Below, piece by piece: positions 1 through 7,626 of a DNA stretch of 41,541 nucleotides. Position 1 is the first letter of the stretch. Each line of letters starts with the position of its first letter. Location of the stretch: contig JAADGC010000198.1 of assembly GCA_013152585.1 (NCBI GenBank), positions 1-41,541 on the forward strand. Reading direction: 5' to 3'. The notes below the pieces were generated by a model. The model was given only the letters and a program-made list of their open reading frames with translations, did not search any database and had not been told where the DNA came from. The stretch comes from Chloroflexota bacterium (GTDB lineage Bacteria > Chloroflexota > Anaerolineae > J102). The position numbers and the translations under genes are program-made.

Positions 1-120
1 GAGAGTGGGTTGGGAAATTCGGATTGCGGATTTGGGATGGGGGGGCGGGGCGGGGAATTGCGGATTTCGGATTGCGAATTGCGGAATGGGAATTGCGGAT
101 TGGGGTTGTCCTCATTGAGA
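1..120. repeat. degenerate GCGGATT-type low-complexity repeat
   Basis: The window opens with a G-rich tract built from imperfect copies of short units such as ATTGCGGATT, TTCGGATTG and GGAATTGCGG. No reading frame fits it. A related segment occurs inverted at 2028-2045, upstream of argC. It is intergenic DNA downstream of argB and carries no obvious terminator. Confidence 0.55.
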
Positions 121-134
121 ATTGGCCGTGAGCA

Positions 135-917
135 TCAGTTCTCGCGCACGATGTGTGTCCCTTCGCCACGCTGATAGTGATCGAGATCGCCGATCATGGC
201 GCTGGGCACACCGGCCATGACCGCGGCCCTGGCGGCACGGGTTTTGGGGATCATGCCGCCGTTGATGAATTGGCCGGCGATCAGGTCGTCGATCTGATCA
301 CAAGGCAGCAGGCGCATGAGCTGGCCGGCAATGAGGATGCCGGGGACGTCGGTGATGAAAACGAGATGGGCCGCCTGCAAGGCAATAGCCAGGGCTTCGG
401 CGATGTGGTCAGCGTTCACATTATAACTTAACCCGTCCATCCCCAGGCTAATGGGTGAGATCACGGGAACGATGTCGGCGGCGAGCAAGGGGGCCAGCTT
501 GTGCGCATGAACCTGCTTCACCCGGCCCACGCGCCCCAGGTCGATCTCACCCAGGCACTGTTTTTCGACCCGCACCAGTCCCAGGTCGATGCCATTGAGG
601 CCGATAGCTTCGATGCCACCGTTGATGAGGTAGCGGACGACGCGCAGGTTGGCGATGCCGTTGAGCGCCATTTTGACCAGTCGCAGGGATTGTTCACTGG
701 TGGCCCGCAGGCCTTCGACCACCTCGAAGCTGACACTCATCTCGTTGTGCAACCGGACAATTTCGGGGCCGCCGCCGTGCACGATAACCGGCTGGATGCC
801 CTGCCTGCGTATGGCAACGATGGTCTGCACCATGCGGGCCAGAAAAGCGCGATCATCAATCTGGCTGCCGCCAATTTTGATCACGTGCAAGGGTCGGGAA
901 GTTGGGGATGTCGGCAT
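135..917 (-). CDS. argB: acetylglutamate kinase (ArgB-type amino acid kinase)
   Basis: A 260-residue amino-acid kinase that would phosphorylate N-acetylglutamate with ATP, the second step of arginine synthesis. The N-terminal KIGGS nucleotide loop is at residues 14-18, the HGGGPE substrate loop follows at 47-52, and an NVNAD segment in the C-terminal half matches the ATP-binding lobe. Length is normal for the family. The start has an AGAGGA ribosome site a few bases upstream. The gene lies 15 bp after argC on the same strand, so the two are probably one transcript. An alternative is the related LysW-aminoadipate/glutamate kinase (LysZ) of some Chloroflexota. No lysW is visible here and the partner is a classical ArgC, so ArgB is preferred. 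Confidence 0.86.
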   Translation of the reverse strand: MPTSPTSRPLHVIKIGGSQIDDRAFLARMVQTIVAIRRQGIQPVIVHGGGPEIVRLHNEMSVSFEVVEGLRATSEQSLRLVKMALNGIANLRVVRYLINGGIEAIGLNGIDLGLVRVEKQCLGEIDLGRVGRVKQVHAHKLAPLLAADIVPVISPISLGMDGLSYNVNADHIAEALAIALQAAHLVFITDVPGILIAGQLMRLLPCDQIDDLIAGQFINGGMIPKTRAARAAVMAGVPSAMIGDLDHYQRGEGTHIVREN

Positions 918-932
918 GTCTTCCTCTTTATG

Positions 933-1955
933 CTATAACAATCCGCTGGCTTCGGGAAGGCCGAACATGATGTTCATATTCTGCACGGCCTGGCCGCTGG
1001 CGCCCTTGAGCAGGTTGTCTTCGCTGGCGGTGACGATCCAGCGTCCGGGATAGGGAAGAGGTGTGAGGCCGATGGCACAGCGGTTGCTGTGGACGGTGTG
1101 ACGCAGGGTCGCCACCTGGCCGGCGGGTAGCAGATGGATCATGGCCTCGGAGGCGTATTGTTGCTGGTAAATATCCCGCACCTGAGCAGCACTCAGGTCG
1201 GGATCAATGTCGATGTACATGGTAGAGAGGATGCCGCGGTTGACAGGCAGAAGGTGAGGCGAGAAAGTGATCTCAAGTTGGGGAACATGGGCGCCGAGGA
1301 TCAGTTCCATCTCGGAGATGTGGCGATGGGCGTAACCGATGCTGTAGGGACTGAGATTTTCGTTGGCCTCCACAAATAGGCTGCTCAGACGTGGTTTGCG
1401 GCCCGCACCCGATACGCCGGATTTGGCGTCGATGATGACGTTGGCGCCCAGCACGCCCGCCCGTGCCAGCGGCCACAAGCCCAGATTGACCGAGGTGGGA
1501 TAGCAGCCGGGGTTGGCGATGAGTTCTGCCTGACGAATGGCGGCGCGGTTGACTTCGCACAGGCCATAGACAGCCGTGGCCAGGAGTTGTGGTTGGGTAT
1601 GGGGCCGGCCGTACCAACGCTGGTAGAGCTGGGGGTCGGGTAAACGGAAGTCGGCGGAGAGATCGATGGTGCGCACACCCGCGGCACGCAAAGTTGCGAC
1701 CGCCTCCATGGAGGCGCCATGTGGCAGGCACAGGAAGACGGCGTCGGCCTCATGCAGGGGGGCATCGGCCAGACGGATGAGGGGGGTGGGATCGGGGCTG
1801 GGGTAAAGATCTCCAAGCCTCTGCCCGGCAGATTTTTCGGAGGTGGCCCAGGCGACATGAGCCTGGGGATGGCGGTGGATGATCCGCAGGAGTTCGTAAC
1901 CGGTATAACCGGTGGCGCCGATAATGCCGACACGGAGGTTCATGGAGGGTGTCAT
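933..1955 (-). CDS. argC: N-acetyl-gamma-glutamyl-phosphate reductase
   Basis: A 340-residue NADPH-dependent reductase that converts N-acetylglutamyl phosphate to the semialdehyde, the step after ArgB. The Rossmann motif GIIGATGYTG is at residues 10-19. The catalytic cysteine is C151 in NPGCYPTS. The conserved SGAGRKP segment and the HRHISEME segment with its catalytic histidine follow. A second in-frame ATG (residue 5, position 1943) is an equally possible start, since neither has a strong ribosome site. argC is followed at once by argB. The upstream intergenic DNA holds a terminator and a possible regulatory RNA. Confidence 0.92.
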   Translation of the reverse strand: MTPSMNLRVGIIGATGYTGYELLRIIHRHPQAHVAWATSEKSAGQRLGDLYPSPDPTPLIRLADAPLHEADAVFLCLPHGASMEAVATLRAAGVRTIDLSADFRLPDPQLYQRWYGRPHTQPQLLATAVYGLCEVNRAAIRQAELIANPGCYPTSVNLGLWPLARAGVLGANVIIDAKSGVSGAGRKPRLSSLFVEANENLSPYSIGYAHRHISEMELILGAHVPQLEITFSPHLLPVNRGILSTMYIDIDPDLSAAQVRDIYQQQYASEAMIHLLPAGQVATLRHTVHSNRCAIGLTPLPYPGRWIVTASEDNLLKGASGQAVQNMNIMFGLPEASGLL

Positions 1956-2027
1956 GGTTTGGTAAAGGGGTAAGTTTGGGAAAAGTGAGCAGTAAGCTGT
2001 AATCAGTTATCAGATGAGGCGGCTTCA

Positions 2028-2045
2028 ATCCGAAATCCGCAATCG
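2028..2045. repeat. short inverted copy of the left-edge repeat
   Basis: The segment reads TTCAATCCGAAATCCGCAAT, the reverse complement of the GCGGATTTCGGATTG unit seen near base 63. It lies in the 346-bp gap between argC and the DUF47 gene. Confidence 0.45.
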
Positions 2046-2075
2046 CCCTTCGTGGCACCTGGCACTGTCGGGCAC

Positions 2076-2100
2076 AAAAAAAACTCTCCGATGGGAGAGC
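2076..2100 (-). terminator. Rho-independent terminator ahead of argC
   Basis: Read on the minus strand, CTCTCC (pairing partner 2094-2099) and GGAGAG (2084-2089) form a 6-bp stem closed by a 4-base loop, followed directly by eight T residues (2083-2076). It lies 120 bp before argC and 200 bp after the DUF47 stop. It could end the phosphate operon, end a small RNA, or act as an attenuator for argC-argB. Confidence 0.75.
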
Positions 2101-2205
2101 CTGGTGAAAGTTGCTGCGTTAATGCGGCCCGCGGCCAGGTTCCCGAAACCGATCAGGGTGGGGTGTTGTCTGGCCTGGGCTTAGGAAAGCAGGAATACAT
2201 CATGC
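2084..2205 (-). ncRNA. candidate structured small RNA or argC leader
   Basis: Between a good promoter (2210-2238) and an intrinsic terminator (2076-2100), the minus strand can fold strongly. GCCC-A-GGCCAG (2180-2170) pairs with CTGGCC-GC-GGGC (2138-2127), giving 6 + 4 bp around a small internal loop. Inside it a GGTT/AACC hairpin with a TCGGG loop sits at 2150-2138. The transcript would be about 120-135 nt. No convincing open reading frame lies in it. The conserved core of SRP RNA, T-box or a common riboswitch was not found. Either an independent small RNA or an attenuator of argC-argB fits. Confidence 0.5.
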
Positions 2206-2209
2206 GGCA

Positions 2210-2238
2210 AGGTTATCACGGGATGGCATGGTTGTCAA
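2210..2238 (-). promoter_or_regulatory. sigma70-type promoter for the candidate RNA
   Basis: A perfect -35 TTGACA (2238-2233) is separated by 17 bases from TAACCT (2215-2210), a weaker -10 box. Transcription would start near 2203 and run towards argC. Confidence 0.55.
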
Positions 2239-2301
2239 CCGGCCCTTTGCCGGTGGCAAACTTCTTCCTTGAGCGCTGTCGCGCAGGGAAAGACGCCGCA
2301 C

Positions 2302-2928
2302 CTACATCATCTTCATGACCACTTTGCCGAGTACATTGGCAGCCTGATCGGCCTGATCGGCGGCATTGCTGATGTGGCGATACACCTCGCGGATGCGCAG
2401 CATATCCATAATATGGTGAATGTCCTCCGGCCCATTGAATAATTCGGCGACAGCCTCACGATAAAGCTTTTCGACCTGATTTTCACGGTGCTTAGCCCGG
2501 CGGGAATGATCCAAAGTGACCATGGGGTTCAGTGTCAAACGTTGCATCGCCATCGATAACTCATCCGCGGCCTCCTTGACGCGCTCGACCATTTTGATAA
2601 GATAGGCGTCAGGAGTGACCTGCAACTCACGCATCTCCAATAAGGTGCTGTAAGCGTAGTCGAGCACATCGTCGAGATAGAGGGACAGTTCGAAGATGTC
2701 CTCCCGATCGAAGGGAGTGACAAACGTCTTGTTGAGTTCATCGATGAGAATGCGGCGCAGTTCATCACCCTCTTTTTCGCTCTGTTCCAGAGCCCGCCCC
2801 CCTTCTTTGTCATCATTTTTAACATAACGAAGCAAACCGTTGACACCTATTTGCACGGTGCTGGCCTGCTCTTTCAGAAGTTGGATGAAGATATTTTCTT
2901 TTCTTTTGCTGTGCAGGTTAATTCCCAT
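2302..2928 (-). CDS. DUF47 family protein (PiT phosphate-transporter partner)
   Basis: A 208-residue, largely alpha-helical, charged protein of the DUF47/PhoU-like family, which accompanies PiT phosphate transporters and is thought to modulate them. Typical features are the EQSEKEGDELRR segment, the FVTPFDREDI motif, and long helices ending in DQADQAANVLGKVV. The frame stays open upstream to 3111, but the start at 2928 is chosen because GGAGG (2943-2939) lies 10 bases before that ATG and family similarity begins there. It follows the PiT gene by 94 bp on the same strand. Its exact regulatory role cannot be read from sequence. Confidence 0.85.
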   Translation of the reverse strand: MGINLHSKRKENIFIQLLKEQASTVQIGVNGLLRYVKNDDKEGGRALEQSEKEGDELRRILIDELNKTFVTPFDREDIFELSLYLDDVLDYAYSTLLEMRELQVTPDAYLIKMVERVKEAADELSMAMQRLTLNPMVTLDHSRRAKHRENQVEKLYREAVAELFNGPEDIHHIMDMLRIREVYRHISNAADQADQAANVLGKVVMKMM

Positions 2929-3022
2929 TTTGGTTTTGCCTCCGACTTTGCAAGAATAAAAAGGATTACGGAATAAATGGAATCCGGCGCCCGGGGCGTG
3001 GCCGGGGGCAGGGGGCACCGCC

Positions 3023-4018
3023 TCAGGGGCCAAAGATAAGGCGCATGAGCGGGTAAGCCAGGGCAGCCAGTAACATCGTGATCGGTACGGTAATGAGCCA
3101 GGCGATGCCAATATCAGTGAGATTGCCCCATCGCACTTTGCTCATGCGCTCAGCGGCACCCACGCCCACAATAGTGGAACTGACCACGTGAGTGGTGCTG
3201 ACAGGGCCGCCCAAAATCGAGGCCCCGATGATCACCGCCGCCGAAGCAAGTTGCGAGGTAAAACTGTGAATGGGACGGATGCGGTAAAATTTTCCGCCCA
3301 GGGTGTGGATAATACGCCAACCGCCCGTGGCCGTGCCGATGCCGATGGGCAGAGCACTGACAAAAATGACCCAGGTAGGAATATAGAACGAATCCTGAAA
3401 TCCCAGCGTGACCAAACCCATGGCGATGATGCCCATGGCTTTTTGGGCATCGTTGGCGCCATGAGAAAGCGCCAGCGACGTGGCGGTGATGATCTGGGCG
3501 CGGTTAAATGTCTGATTGATCTTGGGCGTGGCATTGCGCGCCAGCAGGAGTGTCAGCTTAAGCAAAAACCAGCCCACAATAAAGCCCAGCACGGGGGAAA
3601 CAAACAAGGCCACGGCAATCGTGATCAGGCCTTCTGACCGCAAGATGCTGATCCCCCCATACATGATTGCTGCCCCCACCAGCCCCCCGGCCAGGGCGTG
3701 AGACGAACTGGAGGGGATGCCAAACCACCAGGTGGTGATATTCCAGACATTCGCCGAAAGCAGAGCGGCAATGATCACTGTGCTGGTGATGCTGGAGGGA
3801 TCAATCAGGTCTTTGCCCATGGTAGTGGCCACAGCCACCCCAAAGAGTAGCGGCCCCAGAAAATTGGCGATGGCGGCCATTGATAGTGCTGCCCGCGATG
3901 ACAGCGCCCGCGAAGCAATCATCGTGGCCACGACATTAGCCGCGTCATTAAAGCCATTCAGGAAATTAAATCCGAGCGCCAGAAACAACAAGACGCCGAA
4001 CGTCAGCCATACATCCAT
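3023..4018 (-). CDS. pit: PiT family inorganic phosphate transporter
   Basis: A 331-residue integral membrane protein expected to import phosphate with a cation. Two inverted signature repeats of the family are visible: GFNDAANVVATMIASRAL near the N-terminus and LSHGANDAQKAMGII in the second half. Between them is the HALAGGLVGAAI segment typical of PiT proteins. About ten hydrophobic helices are evident. It is the first gene of a two-gene unit with the DUF47 partner. A GAGG sequence lies upstream of the ATG. No clear Pho-box was recognised. Selectivity for phosphate over sulfate (some PiT relatives carry sulfate) is inferred from the DUF47 partner. Confidence 0.88.
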   Translation of the reverse strand: MDVWLTFGVLLFLALGFNFLNGFNDAANVVATMIASRALSSRAALSMAAIANFLGPLLFGVAVATTMGKDLIDPSSITSTVIIAALLSANVWNITTWWFGIPSSSSHALAGGLVGAAIMYGGISILRSEGLITIAVALFVSPVLGFIVGWFLLKLTLLLARNATPKINQTFNRAQIITATSLALSHGANDAQKAMGIIAMGLVTLGFQDSFYIPTWVIFVSALPIGIGTATGGWRIIHTLGGKFYRIRPIHSFTSQLASAAVIIGASILGGPVSTTHVVSSTIVGVGAAERMSKVRWGNLTDIGIAWLITVPITMLLAALAYPLMRLIFGP

Positions 4019-4161
4019 GTAGTATCCTCAGGTGTCCAGGCCCTTTTGCCACCAGTCATTCCCTGCTCTTCAGGGTGCGATAGGGCTGATCTGTGAAATG
4101 ATTAAGCAATCTTAACTGCTAAGGTGTTTCTGTGTAGCATCTTGTCGTCGTCGAAAATTGG

Positions 4162-4277
4162 CCATGAATGACACGAATTTTCACGAAAAAAGGAAAAACA
4201 CCTTCAAAATCTGGGAAAATCCGTGAATTCTGTGGCTAAAAATGCTTTGCTAAGCTGCATGTGTCATTTTCGCCAGG
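4162..4277 (+). repeat. dispersed repeat, family 2, copy 1
   Basis: A segment of the CACGAATTTTCACGAA / AATCCGTGAA type ends in CATTTTCGCCAG. It matches the reverse complement of 21651-21757. The last 58 bases are nearly identical (about three or four differences) and the rest is looser. It lies in the 288-bp gap upstream of the PiT gene, where no other gene is seen. Confidence 0.6.
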
Positions 4278-4306
4278 CTCCAGAATCTTAATTGAAGGAG
4301 TGCATT

Positions 4307-4399
4307 ATGCCAAGAATAGCAGGGCGGGTCAAGTTTGCCCGTAATCAAGGGGGTGCGTCAGGATTTTGGATAAGCTTTGGCTTTGGCCCCTCCGCATAG
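4307..4399 (+). CDS. possible 30-residue peptide
   Basis: A very short frame, ATG to TAG, has a consensus AAGGAG ribosome site (4295-4300) six bases before the ATG. The peptide is basic at its N-terminus and ends in a Gly/Phe/Ser-rich stretch (WISFGFGPSA). It lies just after repeat family 2 and runs divergently from the PiT gene. I recognise no family. It could be a true small protein, the broken start of a lost gene, or chance. The ribosome site is the only positive evidence. Confidence 0.25.
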   Translation: MPRIAGRVKFARNQGGASGFWISFGFGPSA

Positions 4400-4600
4400 A
4401 ATTCGGGACTAGCGAGGTTGCGCCTGAGACCGACAAGCGTGTGGACGCGGACGAGCGCCGAAAGCGCGGATAAATCAGGAAACTGGGAAACGGTGTGTTG
4501 ATCGGCGTCAGGCTGAACCGGCCTGGTCACCTTGTCTACCGATTACCCAGCAGTTCCAAATTTGGCGCCAACATAGTGGACGTCCATCAACGGCTCTTCG
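4400..4600. other. intergenic DNA, nothing recognised
   Basis: Open frames exist on both strands, but their translations are low-complexity and match no family I know. The segment links the possible 30-residue peptide to the first large repeat copy. From about 4581 it shares CGTCCATCAA with the flank of the third repeat copy (39070-39079). Confidence 0.4.
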
Positions 4601-4800
4601 TTTTGCTCTCGCTGACTGAAGTCAGGCTCTTCAGGCCTGCGGCCAGGAGTCGGCCTTCGCCGACTCTCCAGGTGGCGAAGATGGGACGGCGATGGCCGAT
4701 TCCCGGCGCAAAGCGTCCAAAGAGCCCGAGCCTGCCCTCGAGTGCTGTGAAGGGTACCCTCGGCCAGCGTCAGCCCCAAAAAGGAATGTTATTCCTGGAC
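4601..4800 (+). repeat. 200-bp hairpin repeat, family 1, copy A
   Basis: First of three copies (others at 22081-22280, inverted, and 39082-39273). It begins TTTTGCTCTCGCTGACTGA and ends GTTATTCC. It holds several dyads: CTGACT-GA-AGTCAG at 4612-4625; GAGTCGGC-CTTC-GCCGACTC at 4647-4666 (8-bp stem); and the palindrome GGGTACCC. The copies share most bases. Frames through it are shadows, because the same peptide appears wherever the repeat is. Copy A lies between the PiT gene and the 3' end of the molybdopterin operon. Confidence 0.85.
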
Positions 4801-4906
4801 TCTTACATCGTTGGTTCGCCATGACGAGTGAGCAATTCCCCGCCCGCTCGCCAAGACGCACCTCCGAAAAGAGGACGCACGCCCCCATGCTTGCGCGCGC
4901 CAGCCA

Positions 4907-5596
4907 TCACAACGCTGCCGGGCTGCCATCCCCCCGCGGCCCTTCCACCCAAAAGCTGCCATCGGGTCCTACCTCTTTTTTCCATACCGGTACGATTCTT
5001 TTCAGCCGGTCAATGGCATAGCTGCATGCATCGAACATGCCCTGCCGATGCGTCGCGGCCACGGCAATCATGACGCTGGACTCGCCAACTTCCATGCGCC
5101 CGATACGATGGACGATGGCGACATCCAGGATTTGCGGCCATTTTTCTTGCACTTCGGCCCCGATCTGGGCCAGCATGGCCGTGGCCATCTCATCGTAGGC
5201 TTCGTATTCCAGGTGGTCGGTTTCCAGATCGCCGGTGGTGCCGCGCACAATGCCGGAAAAAATCACAATCGCCCCGCGATCGGGGGCGGTGAGCAAGGCC
5301 GCCAGGGTGTCGGCTGACAGGGGGTCTGGTGTGACCCAAAAACGGCGTCGCGGCTGGCCGCCAGCCACGGGCGGGAAGATGGCGACCTCATCTCCTTCGT
5401 GCAGCACGGTGTCCCAGGTAGCATAGCGTTTGTTGATGGCCACATGCAGCGCACCTTCATCGTTGAAAGCCGGCGTGTGCTGGCGCAGTTCTTTCACCAG
5501 CTCCTGCACTGTGGCGTCTTCTGCCAGCTCGAGTTCGAGGATATTTGTTTGAAAAACGTCGCGTAGGGCGGCGAATAATCTAATCTCGATTTTCAT
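4907..5596 (-). CDS. MoaD-MoaE fusion, molybdopterin synthase
   Basis: A 229-residue protein carrying both subunits of molybdopterin synthase, which adds the dithiolene sulfurs to precursor Z. Residues 1-80 are the ubiquitin-like MoaD part, ending in PPVAGG (GG at 79-80). Residues from about 84 are MoaE, with HRIGRMEVGE (163-172), the THRQ/AC/AIDRLK segment, and the active-site WKKE (206-209). The MoaD Gly-Gly that normally carries the thiocarboxylate at a free C-terminus is followed here by QPRRR, so cleavage after Gly80, as reported for mycobacterial MoaX, would be needed or the mechanism differs. The start at 5596 is chosen over the upstream ATG because GGAG precedes it. It is the last gene of the Mo/W operon. 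Confidence 0.9.
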   Translation of the reverse strand: MKIEIRLFAALRDVFQTNILELELAEDATVQELVKELRQHTPAFNDEGALHVAINKRYATWDTVLHEGDEVAIFPPVAGGQPRRRFWVTPDPLSADTLAALLTAPDRGAIVIFSGIVRGTTGDLETDHLEYEAYDEMATAMLAQIGAEVQEKWPQILDVAIVHRIGRMEVGESSVMIAVAATHRQGMFDACSYAIDRLKRIVPVWKKEVGPDGSFWVEGPRGDGSPAAL

Positions 5597-5646
5597 GGTA
5601 TCGTTCTCCAATGCGTTGTATTCCGTCACGTCTGACGTGATGGGGC

Positions 5647-6135
<489 letters not shown>

Positions 6136-6137
6136 AG

Positions 6138-6872
6138 TTAGTAAACGAGTTCGCCACGGATGAAGGCGGCAGATTTGGGATGGCGGGGGGATTCGAAGAA
6201 TTGTTCGGTGGGAGTGACTTCCAGCAACTCGCCATCGAACAGAAAGGCCACGCGTTGCGCCAGCCGTCGCGCCTGCCAGATGTTGTGCGTGACGAGGACG
6301 ATGGTGGTGTGGCGCTGGCGATTGGCCTGCATGATGATATTTTCCAGCAGGCGAACGTTGGCCGGGTCGAGGTTGGCGGTGGGTTCATCCAGGAGCAGGA
6401 TTTCGGGGTTGAGTACCAGGCCCCGGGCCAAAGAAACGCGTTGGCTTTCGCCGCCGCTGAGGGTGTGGGCCGGGGCATTTCGCAGATTGGCCAACCCTAC
6501 GGTGCGCAAGACCTCTTCGACTATGGCCTGGCCATTGCGATTTCCGCGCAGGCGCAAACCATAGGTGACGTTGTGATAGACGCTGGTGTTGAGCAGGTAT
6601 GGCTGCTGAAACACGGTGGTGATGCGGCGACGGATGGCCAGGGGCAGGGTGTTCGGCGTGTAAACCTGGTCATGATACATCACCTGGCCCTGGGTGGGTG
6701 CTTCCAGATAATTGAGCAGCCGCAGCAAGGTGCTTTTGCCCGCGCCCGAAGGCCCCACCAACGCCAGCAATTCGCCCTGACAGACGTCAAGCTGGTCAAG
6801 GCGCAAGACGATGCGCCGGCCATAGCTATGGCGGATGTTCCGTAAGCTGAGTATGGGGGTCGGAGTAAGCAT
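6138..6872 (-). CDS. tupC: tungstate/molybdate ABC transporter ATPase
   Basis: A 244-residue ABC ATPase. Walker A is GPSGAGKST, the signature is LSGGESQRV, and Walker B is [13 protein letters not shown], followed by the switch histidine in LVTHN. No C-terminal TOBE domain follows, which fits TupC-type tungstate transporters better than ModC. It lies between the permease gene (40 bp upstream) and moaC (2 bp downstream). It should energise import of tungstate, possibly molybdate too. No strong ribosome site precedes the ATG. Confidence 0.85.
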   Translation of the reverse strand: MLTPTPILSLRNIRHSYGRRIVLRLDQLDVCQGELLALVGPSGAGKSTLLRLLNYLEAPTQGQVMYHDQVYTPNTLPLAIRRRITTVFQQPYLLNTSVYHNVTYGLRLRGNRNGQAIVEEVLRTVGLANLRNAPAHTLSGGESQRVSLARGLVLNPEILLLDEPTANLDPANVRLLENIIMQANRQRHTTIVLVTHNIWQARRLAQRVAFLFDGELLEVTPTEQFFESPRHPKSAAFIRGELVY

Positions 6873-6912
6873 ACGACGGTGAGAAAAAGAGGATGAGGGG
6901 GCCCAGTAGCCG

Positions 6913-7614
6913 TCAGGGGCGGGGATCGAGGCGGCCTTGCAGACGAAGCAGGAACCAGTTGGCCGTGAAGGTGAACCCGACCAGGATCAGACCCAGGGCG
7001 ATGGCCAGATCGAAATTGCCTTTGCGGGTTTCCAGCACGATGGCGGTGGTCAGCACCCGCGTGTGATGTTCGATATTGCCGCCCACCAGCATGACCGCGC
7101 CCACTTCGGAGATGATGGCACCGAAACCGGCAACGATGGCGGCCAAAACGCCGTTACGCGCTTCGTACAACAGGGTGAGCACAATCTGGGTCGAGGTGGC
7201 GCCCAACGAACGCAATTGCTGCGGTGCCTCGACTGAGACGGAGGCAATGGCGGTCATGGTGAATCCCGCCACCAGGGGGAAGGAGAGGATGATCTCGGCG
7301 GAGATCATGGCTTTGGGAGTGAAAAGCCAGTCGAGGTTGCCCAGCGGGCCCTGATGCGAAAAGAGCAGATAGATCGCCAGACCCACGACGACCGGCGGCA
7401 GGCCCATGCCGGTATACAGCAGTGCGACCAGAATCTGGCGCCCGCGGAAAGTATGCAGGCCCAACCATACGCCGGTGGGAATCCCCAACACGATGCTGAT
7501 AAAGAGCGCTGCGCCGCTGACTTGCAGCGACAGGATCACGACCTCCCTCAATGCCGGATCGAGGTGGACGATGAGGTCCAGCGCATGCAAAAAGCCGCGT
7601 ATCAGAATATCCAT
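6913..7614 (-). CDS. tupB: tungstate ABC transporter permease
   Basis: A 233-residue membrane protein with about five or six hydrophobic helices. The cytoplasmic EAA loop (SLGATSTQIVLTLLYEAR), which contacts the ATPase, is easily seen. Similarity is to the TupB/WtpB branch of oxyanion permeases. It follows the binding-protein gene by 12 bp and is followed by the ATPase gene, completing a standard importer. Substrate preference is inferred from the TupA-like binding protein. Confidence 0.85.
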   Translation of the reverse strand: MDILIRGFLHALDLIVHLDPALREVVILSLQVSGAALFISIVLGIPTGVWLGLHTFRGRQILVALLYTGMGLPPVVVGLAIYLLFSHQGPLGNLDWLFTPKAMISAEIILSFPLVAGFTMTAIASVSVEAPQQLRSLGATSTQIVLTLLYEARNGVLAAIVAGFGAIISEVGAVMLVGGNIEHHTRVLTTAIVLETRKGNFDLAIALGLILVGFTFTANWFLLRLQGRLDPRP

Positions 7615-7626
7615 AGCAACTGCCGT

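Noticed and set aside
420-432. TATAAT-like box on the minus strand inside argB
   Set aside because: It lies within a well-supported coding region, with no gene start downstream that it could serve.
2084-2205. SRP RNA or T-box leader
   Set aside because: The SRP GGAAGGAAGCAGC core and the T-box bulge sequence are not present. Only an unassigned structured RNA can be claimed.
2929-3111. N-terminal extension of the DUF47 protein
   Set aside because: The extra residues overlap the PiT gene end and resemble no family. The ATG at 2928 has a GGAGG site.
4495-4824. Open frames through the 200-bp repeat, with peptides such as LSLTEVRLFRPAARSRP
   Set aside because: The same peptide appears in frames at 4495-4824, 22102-22308 and 38856-39300 because the DNA repeat is shared. 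The DNA is conserved across the whole element, including dyads, with frame-breaking length differences, so it is not coding.
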